Shown here piece by piece: positions 20,820-32,500 of a stretch of DNA of 32,500 nucleotides. The notes under the pieces are model-generated. The model worked only from the letters and a program-made list of their open reading frames with translations, had not been told where the DNA came from and did no database searches. The translations under genes and the position numbers were made by a program. The stretch comes from Chrysomallon squamiferum. Taxonomy: Eukaryota; Mollusca; Gastropoda; Neomphalida; Peltospiridae. Where the stretch lies: contig CM022672.1 of assembly GCA_012295275.1 (NCBI GenBank), positions 2,393,943 through 2,426,442 on the forward strand, read 5' to 3'. Position 1 is the first letter of the stretch, and each line of letters starts with the position of its first letter.

Positions 20820-21612
20820 CACAGACACATATCATCTTTTATTTACAATCTTATTAATTGTAGTGCATTCTGAAATATATCTGTGCTGTTATCCTCAGCT
20901 TCATACACATGTCACGTATATCTTTCATCGTGATTCGTAATAAACAAATATATCTGTTATCTTTATCAAAAGTTTATCAGGGAAAAATCGTGCACATATT
21001 TAGCATAACAAAGTCAACAGTTGACCGCATAATTAAATCACATGCTTGGTTAAGTTGATTAAAACTAACTGACAGCGAATATGGCGAATCGTACGTCCCG
21101 ATCCATAACAAATTGAAACCGTATCTGTGATTGGCCGAAGCGTGCGGACCAAAAGCCAATCATGACATTTCTTGCTTTTCTGCCATTTTCTTCTGTAGAA
21201 GGCGAATTAATAGTCAGCAATGAATAGGTGAAAGAAAAGACAGAAATGTGTAATTTTTTTTTAAGGTGTGTTGTTATTTTTTTTTTCAAAGTATGTGACC
21301 CCCTTCCGTTTGGATCATGCCGTGGCATGAACGGTGGGGCTGATGAACCCGATATACACGTCGTGATGACACTGAGGTAAACGGGTACACGTTAGTGCTT
21401 ACATCTGAAACAAAAGACCAATCATCGACAAGTCTTCAATTAAAAGACGTACTGAGAATCAGTAATAGCTGGTGATCACAATATAGGTGAACTTAGCAAA
21501 AACGACCGAGATCATATTTATTTATTGTCAATATTTTTTTTTCTTAAATTATTCCTTTTTTATAATACTTAATGTCACTAAAGAAAGATGATTGTATTAA
21601 CATATAAAGTAA
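20820..21612. other. Intergenic with a small promoter-like block at 21060-21400
   Basis: The 21060-21400 block is less AT-rich and contains the paired CCAAT boxes listed separately and a 7-bp palindrome TCATGCC-GT-GGCATGA near 21316. Flanks are AT-rich with T-runs (21254-21261, 21276-21287). No gene is supported. Confidence 0.45.
21130..21160. promoter_or_regulatory. Pair of opposed CCAAT boxes
   Basis: ATTGG (21130-21134, inverted CCAAT) and CCAAT (21156-21160) lie 26 bp apart start to start, in GATTGGC and AGCCAATCA contexts that suit NF-Y sites. No TATA or recognisable exon is next to them. Confidence 0.3.
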
Positions 21613-21613
21613 A

Positions 21614-21648
<35 letters not shown>

Positions 21649-21666
21649 ATAATAATAATAATAATA
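21613..21666. repeat. (ACT)n-(AAT)n microsatellite
   Basis: Twelve or so ACT units pass into AAT units. Confidence 0.95.
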
Positions 21667-23030
21667 TAAATGATTATACAATAATATAATAAAGAAGTAA
21701 ATAAAATTAATAAAAAGAAAAATTAATACTTTCAGCCCGAGTGTCTTTCCAAATGTCTTTCAGAATAACGCACGGATGTCGTAATTCATAATTACGTGAA
21801 CTGTCACTAAATCAAAGCAGACTTTTTCTCATATTTTTTAATTATTATTTTGATTTGAAAAAGCACTTATAATAATGGATATAAAAAAAAACACTTTCAA
21901 AAATAAGTGTATTCCAAAAGTGGGAAATGTTTTTACTAATAACAGATGAAACAACATATGATATTCTTTATCTTTTTTAAAATTATAATTATATTTTGAA
22001 GTATCATTAAGACAGTGCATAACACAACAAATACAAATCTCATGACTCATGTTAGGAAACCATTATCCTTAAAAATATAAACGAAGCGTTAATTTTTTTT
22101 TAAATTCTAAATTGCCTGTTTTGAATATTATAAAACGCAAGACTCTAACTCAAATAATTATTGAAGAAAAATATCACTGGATGAATGTGTCATTTCCTGT
22201 TTTCCCCTAGGAGTGTTTTTAAAGAAAGAAAACCTGTTTTTAATAATTCAGTAAACGAGCACAAGGTTAAAAATGAAACATTCATTTCGTCTTGATTTTA
22301 ATATGTTACTGATTAACAAAAGAGAATATCCATATTTATATATTCATGCTAACGTATGTTTATGTGAGTGAGTGTATAATATGAATGTGAATCAATGTAG
22401 CAGCCAGCCAGACAGGCAAACAGTCACTTATCATTTCTTCTGTTTTTATTTATTTTTTATTTTTTGAGTCTTAACATAACAAAAAGAGAAATCATTATGC
22501 TTTAACTAACTGTTGAATATTTTATTAAAACGAAGTAACAGGTGTTAAATTACTGATTCATATACTACACACAATAACAAACTGAAAATGATATGAAAAA
22601 TTATACAGAGATAACTTTTACATTTCAGAAGTTCATCGCACCATGTTTTAACTCGTAAAAAAAAAACACTAATGTAAATAGCCCAGCATCTGCATTAAGA
22701 GAAATTCGCTGGATTATGCGCTTGGATCACCTAAAGGGGCAAAACAGCATTTTCGACAAAAACAACTTTTCAACTGGAGAATACATGTTATTTTTTCCGT
22801 TTTACAACAACAGATAATGTTATTGGCGTTGCTCTCACCGGCAAATTATCTCGCTAAGTATCAAGTGTCGTTACACTCAAGTAAGAGATAATCTGCAGCA
22901 AGACCGGATTACATGGCCAAAACACGCGCGGAATGCTATATCTGCCCTGACATTTAAAACGAAGTCATCTAAGAACATCTTTGCCCAGGTATTGCATATT
23001 TCATCTCGTAAGCATGTTGCTTTAACCAGC
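21667..23030. other. Intergenic, no gene seen
   Basis: AT-rich to about 22660. 22680-23030 is more complex (ATTATGCGC near 22713, AACACGCGCGG near 22920). No frame or RNA structure is supported. Confidence 0.5.
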
Positions 23031-23168
23031 TTCCAAGTAAATCGTTGCAAGGGTACGGTCCGTGAACCTGCGATATCGAATGTCTAGGATTTTGACAAAT
23101 TCCAAGTAGAACCGTGTAACAGTAGTGAGTGTGAATGCGTAATATCGAATGTCTAGGATTTTGACAAA
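23031..23168. repeat. 69-bp tandem duplication
   Basis: Copies at 23031-23099 and 23100-23168 are exactly the same length. Both begin TTCCAAGTA and end ATATCGAATGTCTAGGATTT followed by TGACAAA. The last 27 bases are nearly identical while the middle has diverged. An open minus-strand frame over it reads the same ICQNPRHSI segment twice. Confidence 0.9.
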
Positions 23169-23687
23169 CAATGAATCTTATTAACCTTATATCCAACCGG
23201 ATATCGGATATTTTAAAAAAAATGTGTTTTAGTTTAACGTAAAGGTCTACATGTCCGGGTATCAGGTTAAGACTTCACTTCCTAGGTTTTGGTCTGGTTA
23301 TTTAAGGTAAAACGTTTTAAATGAAGTATGAGGCAGTAAACAAGATTTTATAACGATACCTTATACGTTCCTCATACTAGTATCGTATCAGTGATGATTG
23401 GCTGTCTTTTAAAATATTCAGTAATGTTAAAAGATCCATTACAATGGAGCATATATCCATTTAAATATTGGATATTTTAAAACTATATGTAACTATGGCT
23501 TGTGACGTCTAAACATGTTAATAAAAAATGAAATAGGTTTTAAATCACATCCCTTCTTTTCATACATTTTCCTTAAGGTTAAAACTTGCCTATAAATAAT
23601 TTAATGAACTCACGTAACATTTATTCACATATTAAATAACTGATGTGGTGTTTAATTTAAGCAGAGTTTGTATATATGTATAGTATA
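23169..23687. other. Intergenic, no gene seen
   Basis: AT-rich unique DNA. A GGATATTTTAAAA segment occurs near 23203 and again near 23469, about 266 bp apart, too short to call a repeat family. Confidence 0.5.
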
Positions 23688-23688
23688 T

Positions 23689-23724
<36 letters not shown>

Positions 23725-23789
23725 ATATAGAGATAGATATAGATATATGTAGTCACATAAACATTAATACAATATGCGTGTGTAATAAT

Positions 23790-23820
<31 letters not shown>

Positions 23821-23821
23821 T
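23688..23821. repeat. (GATA)n and (TG)n microsatellites
   Basis: GATA array 23688-23722 with a degenerate tail to 23746, a 45-bp spacer, then a TG array 23793-23821. Confidence 0.95.
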
Positions 23822-24565
23822 TAAAATCACATCCTAAACAAAAATCTAAAAATAGGTGTCATCAATCTCTTCCTTAACTCGAATACTTGCTTCAGCTTCT
23901 ACAAAAGGAAGATGTACACCATCCGGATTGTTTCTCACAACGAAATAAAAACTTGACATTTGAATACGGAAGACTGTATAGGTTAGCAATACACGGGATT
24001 AAATTTTCAGATATATTTTCGTCACAATCAAACTGCATGTTTTGTGGGTTTTTTTGTTTGTTTTTTTCTGTCTTCTTCTTTTCGTTGCTTTTTCTAATCA
24101 GTATGAAATGAGAGTTAGCATGGTCGTGATACAGGTAAAGGATGTAGATTACTTCTTGCATAATTTATTTTTCCAAGTCGAAAATCAATTTCACTCATGA
24201 ATTTAAAAAAATATATATAAGTGTTTGGTTAATTAAAGTGTATGGCTTGGAAAAGGAGGACAGCACACGGGGAAATGTTCAGAAACTGCTGAATTTTATT
24301 ACAGACTTTAAATTTTAAAATTATAAGCTACTAATGAACTGCTTAGAAGATTTCTTTACCAACATTTTTATCACAAAATCGCTATACCTTTATTTTAAAA
24401 ATAAATATAAAAAAAAAAATATATAAAAAAAAAAAAAAAAACCTTTACAATATCCAAATCTCATTCTTTAATTTGATTTCTTCTTCCACTTTATTTTTCC
24501 TTCTATGTCATTGGAAATATTTTCTTAATTTCTTTCTGTTTTCATTCCGTTCCTCTATGGCTCCG
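23822..24565. other. Intergenic, no gene seen
   Basis: AT-rich, with T-rich sequence at 24050-24080 and A-runs at 24411-24440. Frames on both strands near 23887-24161 overlap each other and have no known similarity. Confidence 0.5.
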
Positions 24566-24600
24566 CCTGCCTGTCTCCCTTTCTCTCTATCTGTCATCTA

Positions 24601-24635
<35 letters not shown>

Positions 24636-24732
24636 GTCTCCCTTTCTCTCTATCTGTCATCTATCTGTCTGTCTGTAAGCACTTATTTAGGTATGTACTT
24701 GTATATGTATAATTATCAATCTCTGTGTCTGC

Positions 24733-24819
<87 letters not shown>

Positions 24820-24821
24820 GA

Positions 24822-24856
<35 letters not shown>

Positions 24857-25080
24857 ATATATATATATAATCTATATATCCATTATCTAATGTCTATTCA
24901 TCTATCTATCTGTCTATCATCTATCTAGCTATCTATTTATCTGTTTTTCTCTCTATTTATCTATTATCTATCTATCGGTCTATCTCTCTATTTATTTATC
25001 CGTTATCTATCTATCTAACTCTCTGTCTATTTATCTGTCTATCTGTCTGTCTATCTATCTATTTACCTACCTACCTACAC
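24566..25080. repeat. CTAT/CTGT tetranucleotide array, about 500 bp
   Basis: Alternating blocks of CTAT and CTGT units. Near the left end a 63-bp unit starting CTGTCTCCCTTTCTCTCTAT occurs at 24571 and again at 24634. The purest part is 24733-24855, followed by a degenerate tail. Ser/Leu/Cys/Tyr frames are repeat translations. Confidence 0.97.
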
Positions 25081-28000
25081 AATATATATCTATCAATCAA
25101 TAATGTGTTTCTGTATGTCTGATTGTCCATACCCCCATCTTCTTTATGCATATGTATATAGATATATATATATTTGAAGGTACAAACAGTATAGTATATC
25201 TTTAAATATATCAGAGGAGGTCAAAATATTTACTGATCTAGCTGATAAGGTGATTAAAAAAACATTAGTTTGCTCTGTTGCGTGCCTACATATTTACAGA
25301 TAATTTAATATGTCTCCTTCGTAGCCTAGCTTAGACACCTAATTACAAGTTTATTAACAGTTAAACACATTGATCGGCTGTAAGTTCATTTTTCTTCGCT
25401 TGCATCGAAGATAATGATTATCAGTAAATTGCTGTTACTGATCTTGTTTTATCTTTTCTTTCTTTCTGTCCTTCTTTCTTTTTTTGGAGGTTTATTTTTA
25501 TTTTATTTATTTTTTGTTTTGTTTCCTTTGTTTTGGGATGGGGGTTGGACGCAGAGAAAATGTTAGTATATTAGAAAATTAGATAAAACATCAGTTAGTG
25601 TATAATGGTAGCATAAGAAGATGAGTGCAGAAGCGGGTAAATAGTTTTGATCTCAGAAGCTATTGTTCTTCATGACGGGGGGGGGGCTTAACCCCACGGT
25701 TATGTGATTAGTGCATCTAAGCCAAGTCCCGTCTGCATCTTTGACGGAAACGCTAACGTTGAATTACGTCCCTTCCCTACTTCGTCACAGTTTTAAAGTG
25801 CCGTTTTAAAGCTTTGTCAAGTGTTGTAAAAGTGCCGCAAAGTGTTCTTTAATTATGGTTATCTCGAATTCTAATTGCTTGAAGTCTGTGGTACAAGTGT
25901 TTGATCGTGCTGTTTTCTGCAGTAATGGTAATAATTGCTGGTTTCTTTAACACCGAAGTCGTAGAAAATGCCAGCCCACCCACAATATTACGAAACCAAC
26001 ACCTTTTCGACTTTACCGTAATTACTATTAAAGGGAGCGGACGACAGAAGCAGGTACGTTTAACGTGATCCTTTAACACGTATCAAAAGAATTGTCACCT
26101 GCAGCAGTGATTTTGGCGTCGCTAGCTGAATGTGACATCATGGCATGCAATGCATCGTCATTCTGTTCTTCCGAGACTTTTAACTCATGATTTATCCGTT
26201 AGAGACATTCTTTCCTTTGTCTTCGGCGGCCTTTTTAGTACGAATTTGTTTCTTCAAATTAAAGACCATGAACATACTCTCCTTTTGTGGACCAAATCCC
26301 TCCAATTAAATTTGTAAGGGGCTGTGGAATCGAGAGCCGTGCCACCGATAAAAGCTAATGTTTTTCCGCCGGATTAGCTGGCTCGGTTTTGCACGATATG
26401 TCTTTATTTTGACTAGCTAACAGAGTTGTGACTTTTTAAAAGGTATGAGTAATAGAGGTGTTTAGCCCACTGATCTCTGCGACTGACAACGCAACTGAAC
26501 TATCAAGTATCTTTCAAGATTGTTGAGGCTCAAACACCTTGTCTAATGGCAAACTTACCTGAGCTTCAGAAAGACCATACTCTCGTGGGAAATCACCACT
26601 AGCTGTACTCTTCACGCGAGCCCATTCTCTTGCATCATTAGGTCATTTAATAACAGAGAGCATGTATCAGTTTTCTCGCTATCTCTAAACCTGGCTTTAT
26701 TATGTCTAACACTAACACTGAGGTAATGTTCTACATCAAAAGGATGTTATAGATTTAGTGTCGCTTTGGGAATCTCTTGATGTTGAATTTTCTATCTTTT
26801 ATCTAAGAAATGCAAATACTACAGTTACCTTTGCGCGGATGTAAACCACATTAATATGTATCGCTTTGGGGAATGGGCTGCTGATTAATTTTAACTAGAA
26901 AAAGGCAATAACAAGAGCTATCTCTGGACGTGTTTGAAGCAGTTATGCCAGGCACCATTATCTTTGTACTACTTAGAGCATCACTTGATGCTTCATTTTT
27001 AACACATTTCGGTCATGCAGAGAGAAGATTTAGTATGAAGTAAATCGTGATATAATATTTTGAATTGATTTATGTATAATCCTTTGATTTTATTTTTGAT
27101 TGTCATTGTATTTAGTTACGCCTGTTAATCAGAGATCCAGTAAATGATTTAATCTAATAATACTTTTTTTTAAAAAGCATTAGTTAACATTTCTCCAACA
27201 ATGAAACTGCAAAATACCCTCTCAATATTAGCTGCGTTATAGTCAAGACAACAATTAAAACAAACACATTAAAACTTTCACTTTAAAATACTGTGTATTC
27301 TTGAGAAATATTACGTTATTTTGGATGACCAAACATCTTTTGCACTAACAATGGTGTTTAGTCCAGGTGGGTGAAGGTATGCATGGAATGCGTACTTTAT
27401 CATGCAGGACGATACACGAAGCAGACGAAGAGCTCAGTGCACCAGATATACCCGACGTCTTTAAATAAATAAAAAAAAACGAAAAAAAACATTCTTCTCT
27501 TTGATGTTGTTTTATAGCTTGTTAATGGTACAGTTTAATAAAAAGAAGACATATTCTACAATTCACCTTTGACCTTTTCCAGCTGTCCCCATTCACACAG
27601 AAGGGGTATAAAAATGACAAATTTTCTTCTCTTCGTCTCTGTCTTTCTTTTATTTTATATTTATAATTATTTTTTTATTTTTTTATCATATCTTTAAATG
27701 ATTTCAACAGTTAACGTCGAAACAATATATGGAAGTCTTAAAGCAGGCTTTTCGGATGCAAACAAATACGGCACGGAAGCAGACACGAGATAATTAATAT
27801 CACGTATTATTTTCCACATTCTTGCGACGTCTATTTTGTAAGCTTTGTTTTCTAATATACATGTGTATTAAATTTATTATCGTTTTGTAAACGGTAAAGC
27901 TGGAAATATCTTAAATTTCATTCTTTTGTCACTGAAATACACATAGGATTGCTTCTGTCTGCACATATATAAATGCATGCATAAATGCATTATATATGTG

Positions 28001-28165
28001 TCTACGTTTAGCATACTATTAACATACACTATTATATATAAGTAGCATAATGCATTAACAAATACATATATGGACACACGCATATAAAACACATTTGTAG
28101 ATATATAGATACGCATACGTATAAATGGATAAATTAAAGGCTTACCTACATGTGTACAATAATTA
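25081..28165. other. Intergenic, complex block at 25640-26500, no gene seen
   Basis: 25081-25640 is AT-rich with pyrimidine-rich DNA at 25450-25530. 25640-26500 is less AT-rich: it has a G10 run (25677-25686), the phrase AAAGTGCCG repeated near 25795 and 25829, and GATA-like CCGATAAAAG near 26344. 26500-27060 is ordinary; TCGCTTTGGG recurs near 26761 and 26863. 27100-28165 is AT-rich. Frames at 25849-26079 (minus) and 26132-26317 (plus) are short and unrecognised. Confidence 0.45.
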
Positions 28166-28379
28166 TACACATACATACACACACACATACATAAACATAT
28201 ATACACATACACACATACATACATACACATACATACATACACATATATACACATACATACATACATACATATTTACATTACATACGTACATGCGTACATA
28301 CATATATATTTACATTACATAATGTATATACATACAAACATATAAGTATACATACAGACATACATACATACAAACATAC
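28166..28379. repeat. CATA/CACA tetranucleotide repeat tract
   Basis: CATA and CACA repeats with TATA interruptions, similar in composition to 20444-20795. ATATTTACATTACATA recurs near 28268 and 28306. Long frames on both strands are repeat-derived. Confidence 0.93.
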
Positions 28380-28475
28380 ATCACATCACCTCATCGGATA
28401 GCCCCCATTCAAACACACATGTGAACGTGTATCAATCGCTCCTGCAATAATACTTTACATTTCAAAGTGAGAAAG

Positions 28476-28522
28476 TTTTATTTTATTTTATTTTATTTTA
28501 TTTTATTTTATTTTATTTTATT
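28476..28522. repeat. (TTTTA)9 pentanucleotide microsatellite
   Basis: A perfect TTTTA array of about nine units. Confidence 0.97.
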
Positions 28523-29163
28523 TCTTTCATTTGGTGTCCACGTTTTCTAACACCAGTGTTACATTTTGGTCGCATATCAAGTCCTTAACACAAACAGTTT
28601 CATTACCATCACTTGAGGTATGTTTGCCCCCGGGCGAGAGTTTCTGGCGAATCCAAGTACATTATTGGACATTATGGTTATATTTATTCGGCGTTAGGTT
28701 CGGCTCGGGTCCAATCTGTCTTCTGCTGGGAAACAAGAGGATTATCATTTATGCATATATGAATGAAATATAGACAGTGGGGTGAAACTTAATGTCACGT
28801 AATTCTGGTGTTTTTGTTACAGTGTGTTTTTGTTTATTTTATTTTATTTGTTTTATTTTCTATTATTTTATATATTCATGTATGCGAGAGATGATTACTA
28901 AGAGCTCAATATTTACTAATTTATTAGTTTTATGTATATAAAAATTATTAATATTGTTTTCTCCTTTCTTGCTGCTACTACTACGATAATTACTATAGCA
29001 ACTACGTCTGCTGTAATTATACCTGCTATTAATTAATATCCACAGTACCATCACAACTACCACAACAACTACAACTGCTTCTTCGCCTCTTCCTCCTTTT
29101 TCATAATGAAACGACAACAGCCATTGTATTAATTACAAAAACATCTCCAGCAGTACTGCTAGT
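28523..29163. other. Intergenic, no gene seen
   Basis: 28530-28790 is complex and relatively GC-rich (GCCCCCGGGCGAGAG near 28626) with an 80-codon plus-strand frame of unknown nature. 28800-29163 is AT-rich with loose CTACTAC and ACAACTAC repeats. Confidence 0.45.
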
Positions 29164-29225
29164 ACAACAACAACAACAACAACTACTACTACTACTACTA
29201 TTGCTACTACTACTACTAATAATAG
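29164..29225. repeat. (AAC)n-(ACT)n microsatellite
   Basis: AAC units followed by ACT units with one TTGCT interruption. Confidence 0.94.
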
Positions 29226-29377
29226 AGTAATAATATTAGTAGTAGTAAATTAAAACATAGCTGTAGTTACATTATAAATGTCTGTTAATTCATCGGTGTA
29301 ATTGATCTTTATATTAAAATCCATCACATAAAACCATCTGTTCTCTAAGTCTCAACAAAAAAAAAATAATGCATACA

Positions 29378-29439
29378 TGTGTGCGTGCGTGCGTGCGTGT
29401 ATGTCTGTGTGTGTGTGAGTGTGTGTGTGTGTGTGTGTT
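29378..29439. repeat. (GTGC)n-(GT)n microsatellite
   Basis: GTGC units at about 29380-29398 and a GT array with GAGT interruption to 29439. Confidence 0.93.
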
Positions 29440-29520
29440 GTAATTCAGTTACTGCATCATAAACGTTCTTTCTCTCTATCCCTCCTTGGTGCATCGTATC
29501 ACATTACAGACAAGCGTGGT

Positions 29521-29935
29521 GTTAAATTACAAATACGCTTAGTAGTCTAAACACAGACAACTTGTCGAAATAGAGGCGCCAGCAACGAGGCCATATTCAG
29601 TTGCATCCATTGACTATCATCGCTGGGATTATTGGACCTGTTTCACAGACTCGAGCGTTCAGACAAATTAGCAGAGATAATTTATTGCAGAAAGATCAAA
29701 GAGGTAAAATGTTTAGATTTTAGTCTACGAACTGAACATGGTCGCTTGTGTCACGGGAAATTGCAGACGTCTTGAGGAGAAGATGGGGTAATAATTATAC
29801 TGGGGAGAGACCCGTGGCAGCATTGACAATGTTCACACCGGTACGAGACAACGACGACAAACAACAACCTTGCTGTTACTCTAGAAGGGACATTAATTAT
29901 CTCGTTTGCTGAAACCTTTTCTCTTATCTGTCAGG
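29521..29935. promoter_or_regulatory. Candidate enhancer island rich in homeodomain and GATA motifs
   Basis: Complex DNA ending at an A-run. Visible motifs are an OTX/bicoid-like GGATTA (29626-29631), a GATAA with TTTATTG next to it (29675-29686), TAATAATTA (29789-29797), ATTAATTA running into TTATCT (29892-29902), a second TTATCT (29924-29929) and a MEIS/TGIF-like CTGTCA (29928-29933). No open frame of note crosses it. The regulatory role is inferred; AT-rich motifs occur by chance in such DNA, though this block is less AT-rich than its surroundings. Confidence 0.33.
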
Positions 29936-30003
29936 AAAAAAAAAAAAAAAAAAATCGCATTTTCTAGTTAATTTCTCATTTTCTTAAAAAAAAAAAAAAA
30001 AAA
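29936..30003. repeat. Two A-runs 31 bp apart
   Basis: A19 at 29936-29954 and A18 at 29986-30003, separated by a unique 31-bp T-rich segment. Confidence 0.95.
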
Positions 30004-31319
30004 TGTTTCATTGATGGTGTATACTGATTGAAGATCTTACAAGTTAAAAAGATGCGACCGTTCCGAGATTAAAGTATTTACCTGTTACGAAACGGTAATA
30101 GCAGGCTGCCAGGGGCTTGATGTTAGAAGTTCATTCAATTCGGAGACACGGACGTATCACAGAAAGGTGTCCGATCCCGTTCGTTCATAAATCGTGTGTC
30201 AGATCAAAGCCAGGTTTGTAGAGAAACTGCAAGAGTGAGCGGCAGTTTTCTCTGTATTGTCAGTCAGTTTAACGTAGTAGGGTTTTTTCTTCCTTTTTTT
30301 ATTTTTATTTCCCCCTTTTTTAAAAAATCTGTTTTATATTTAATAGAGACAAGACCATGAGAAAAAAGGAATGACCTGGATTTTATTGTTATAAATATTT
30401 CTTTTCCATTTCACTTTTTTTTTCTTTTTCGTTTTCTTTTTGTTGTTCTTTTGTTTTGTTTTTTGTTCTTCTTTTTATTTTTGTTGTTCTTTTGTTGTTG
30501 TTGTTTTTTTCAAATTTTCTTTTCTTATTCCTTTCCTTGTTCTACTCTTCATTTGTCATAACTTTATTTCTACGTGTTTTCTTTATTTTAATAATAACAG
30601 CAGGAGTCGTTGTTATGGTAACTGTGCTTGTATTAATAACTATACTGGCAGTAGTTACAGTAGTTGTATCTGCAGTGTTAATACATCATTGCTAGCAAAA
30701 ACAATGATATTATTTAGCGTTTCATTTTTTTTCTTTACAAATTTACATTATCCAGTGCAAGAAATGAATAATATAATTTGTTATTTTTATTATTATTATT
30801 ATTTGTTTAAGGTAAAAGCTTTCTGAAATCAAAAGGGCGTTGGAAAATTGCTTGAAACCTTATTTGATTAATAAATAATTACTTCAGACATTTAAAAAAT
30901 TAACGTATTATACAAAAATAAAGAAAGAAATAATCAGAGTAAATAGATAAATTAATTCACTAAATAACTAGAAAGTATTCATTATGTAATAAATAAATAA
31001 ATAATACTGCTGTATTCAGCTTTCATTTGCCAGATCTGTTAGAAGTTTACGTCCTGCGGGTTTGATCTCCGCACCGTCCAGTATTTGCACAGGTTAAACA
31101 AGAAACCAGCTCTGCGTTCTGACCGATTTGCACCCTTTCACATGTTTTATAACTGTTGAGAGAACAAAACGGAGATATCGGCCTCTGCCAAGATTACACA
31201 ACATAAAACAAACCTTCGCGACATTTGGAAAGACTTGAGATATAACTGTGTAAACAATCGGAGACAGAGGCGACAAAAATAGCTTTCACTGGGCCAAAGT
31301 TAACTGCAAACTCCCGCGT

Positions 31320-31321
<2 letters not shown>
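30004..31321. other. Intergenic, no gene seen
   Basis: 30040-30270 is complex and CpG-containing (for example TCGGAGACACGGACG near 30139). 30275-30560 is T-rich low-complexity DNA whose open frames (Phe, Leu and Val rich) are artefacts. 31050-31075 has a tRNA T-arm-like GCGGGTTTGATCTCCGC but no D-arm or A box in front, so no tRNA or SINE is called. Confidence 0.5.

Positions 31322-31347
<26 letters not shown>
31322..31347. repeat. T26 homopolymer run
   Basis: Uninterrupted T-run. Poly-Lys in the minus-strand frame over it is an artefact. Confidence 0.97.
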
Positions 31348-31350
<3 letters not shown>

Positions 31351-31525
31351 GTTATACTGCCGAGAAAAAGGAATATCACCTGAATAATATACGATCCTGT
31401 GCAGTTGATTAAATAAACAGTTTTATTTATGGACTTAGCGACCAGGAGCCTCTTAGATCATAAAAATAGCAAAGTGGATTTGTTTAGCTCAGCATTTTTT
31501 CAATTTTTTCTTTGTGACAACGAGA

Positions 31526-32144
<619 letters not shown>

Positions 32145-32500
32145 GCATGTACGTGTGTAATATACTTTTCTCAAGTATTTTAAATATACAATCTACAAGC
32201 GTATAAGAGCAAAACAAGCATGATAAATTGGGCAGTTTATATTTGCCACACGTAACAGCCATTAATTAAAATGTTCGCCGACACGTCGTTAAACAAGCAG
32301 TTAGTTCTTATCTTCAACCGGAATCCATTTCCACCGTATTCTTTATTATAAAAAATCTATCATTCATAAATCCCCGGGCAATACAGGTAAATCATAACCT
32401 ATAATGTGTTATCTTAATTCACTGCTGTTCAAACAACAAGTGGAGTCTCTAGTCTGCCTGGTCGTATCGTTCAGAATATATTAATAAACGCTTCGGAGTC
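32145..32500. other. Intergenic end of window, no gene seen
   Basis: Unique sequence, moderately complex after 32240, without an open frame, splice-flanked exon or motif cluster I can support. Confidence 0.5.

Noticed and set aside
20437-20835. Longest open frames in the window (up to 132 codons)
   Set aside because: They are translations of CATA/TGTA tetranucleotide repeats, which stay open in several frames on both strands.
23203-23482. GGATATTTTAAAA occurring twice as a dispersed repeat
   Set aside because: The shared segment is short and AT-rich, and the flanks do not align well enough to define an element.
26742-27000. Possible 95-bp tandem repeat around GGATGT and TCGCTTTGGGAA
   Set aside because: Only two short phrases match; the remaining sequence does not align convincingly by eye.
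27877-28266. 129-codon minus-strand frame rich in Tyr, Met, Cys and Val
   Set aside because: More than half of it is CATA-repeat sequence, and the rest has no known similarity.
30440-30826. 128-codon hydrophobic frame resembling a membrane protein
   Set aside because: The Phe/Leu/Val content comes from a T-rich low-complexity tract; another frame over the same bases is equally hydrophobic.
31050-31075. tRNA T-arm or SINE B-box-like GCGGGTTTGATCTCCGC
   Set aside because: No A box, D arm or acceptor stem can be matched upstream; the T-loop lacks the usual GTTCGA.

Overview
The window looks like gene-poor, AT-rich animal nuclear DNA. It has a spliced coding exon with a canonical 3' splice site, a long 3' untranslated region, very many di-, tri-, tetra- and pentanucleotide microsatellites, and no bacterial-style gene packing. 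The microsatellite mix (long CATA/TATG, ATT/AAT, AGT/ACT, GA/CT and GATA/CTGT arrays) and the kind of gene found would suit a mollusc, possibly a coleoid cephalopod. That assignment is inference, not proof.

One gene is recognisable. At the left end, plus strand, positions 1260-1532 are the terminal coding exon of a fibroblast growth factor (FGF) family ligand. It has the D-C-x-F-x-E core, a W-Y-x-x-F strand and a G-x-x-x-K-G glycine-box-like loop, and it most resembles the FGF8/17/18 group. The sequence before it (1-1259) reads as the end of the last intron. After the stop codon comes a putative 3' UTR of about 0.8 kb with a diverged 4-copy tandem repeat of about 77 bp, ending near an AATAAA signal at 2324-2329. 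Earlier FGF exons are not visible and should lie left of the window.

From about 2.35 kb to the right end (30 kb) I find no exon I can defend. The many short open frames are low-complexity translations of microsatellites or isolated chance frames. Between the microsatellites are islands of higher-complexity, less AT-rich, CpG-richer DNA at about 10.0-10.56, 13.14-14.28, 14.79-15.19, 15.96-16.29, 18.74-19.58, 20.03-20.41, 21.05-21.40, 22.68-23.20, 25.64-26.50, 28.53-28.79, 29.52-29.94 and 30.04-30.27 kb. Several hold clusters of transcription-factor-like motifs. A promoter-like cluster (CRE-like, CCAAT and TATA motifs) sits at 6659-6780. Because developmental FGF genes are often flanked by long regulatory deserts, these islands are reasonable cis-regulatory candidates, but only cross-species alignment or chromatin data can show it.

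The most unusual structure is a near-perfect fold-back at 19777-19903: 53-bp arms with one mismatch around a 21-nt centre, beside AGT/AGC triplet repeats. No CRISPR array, rRNA, convincing tRNA, intact transposon or viral element was seen.
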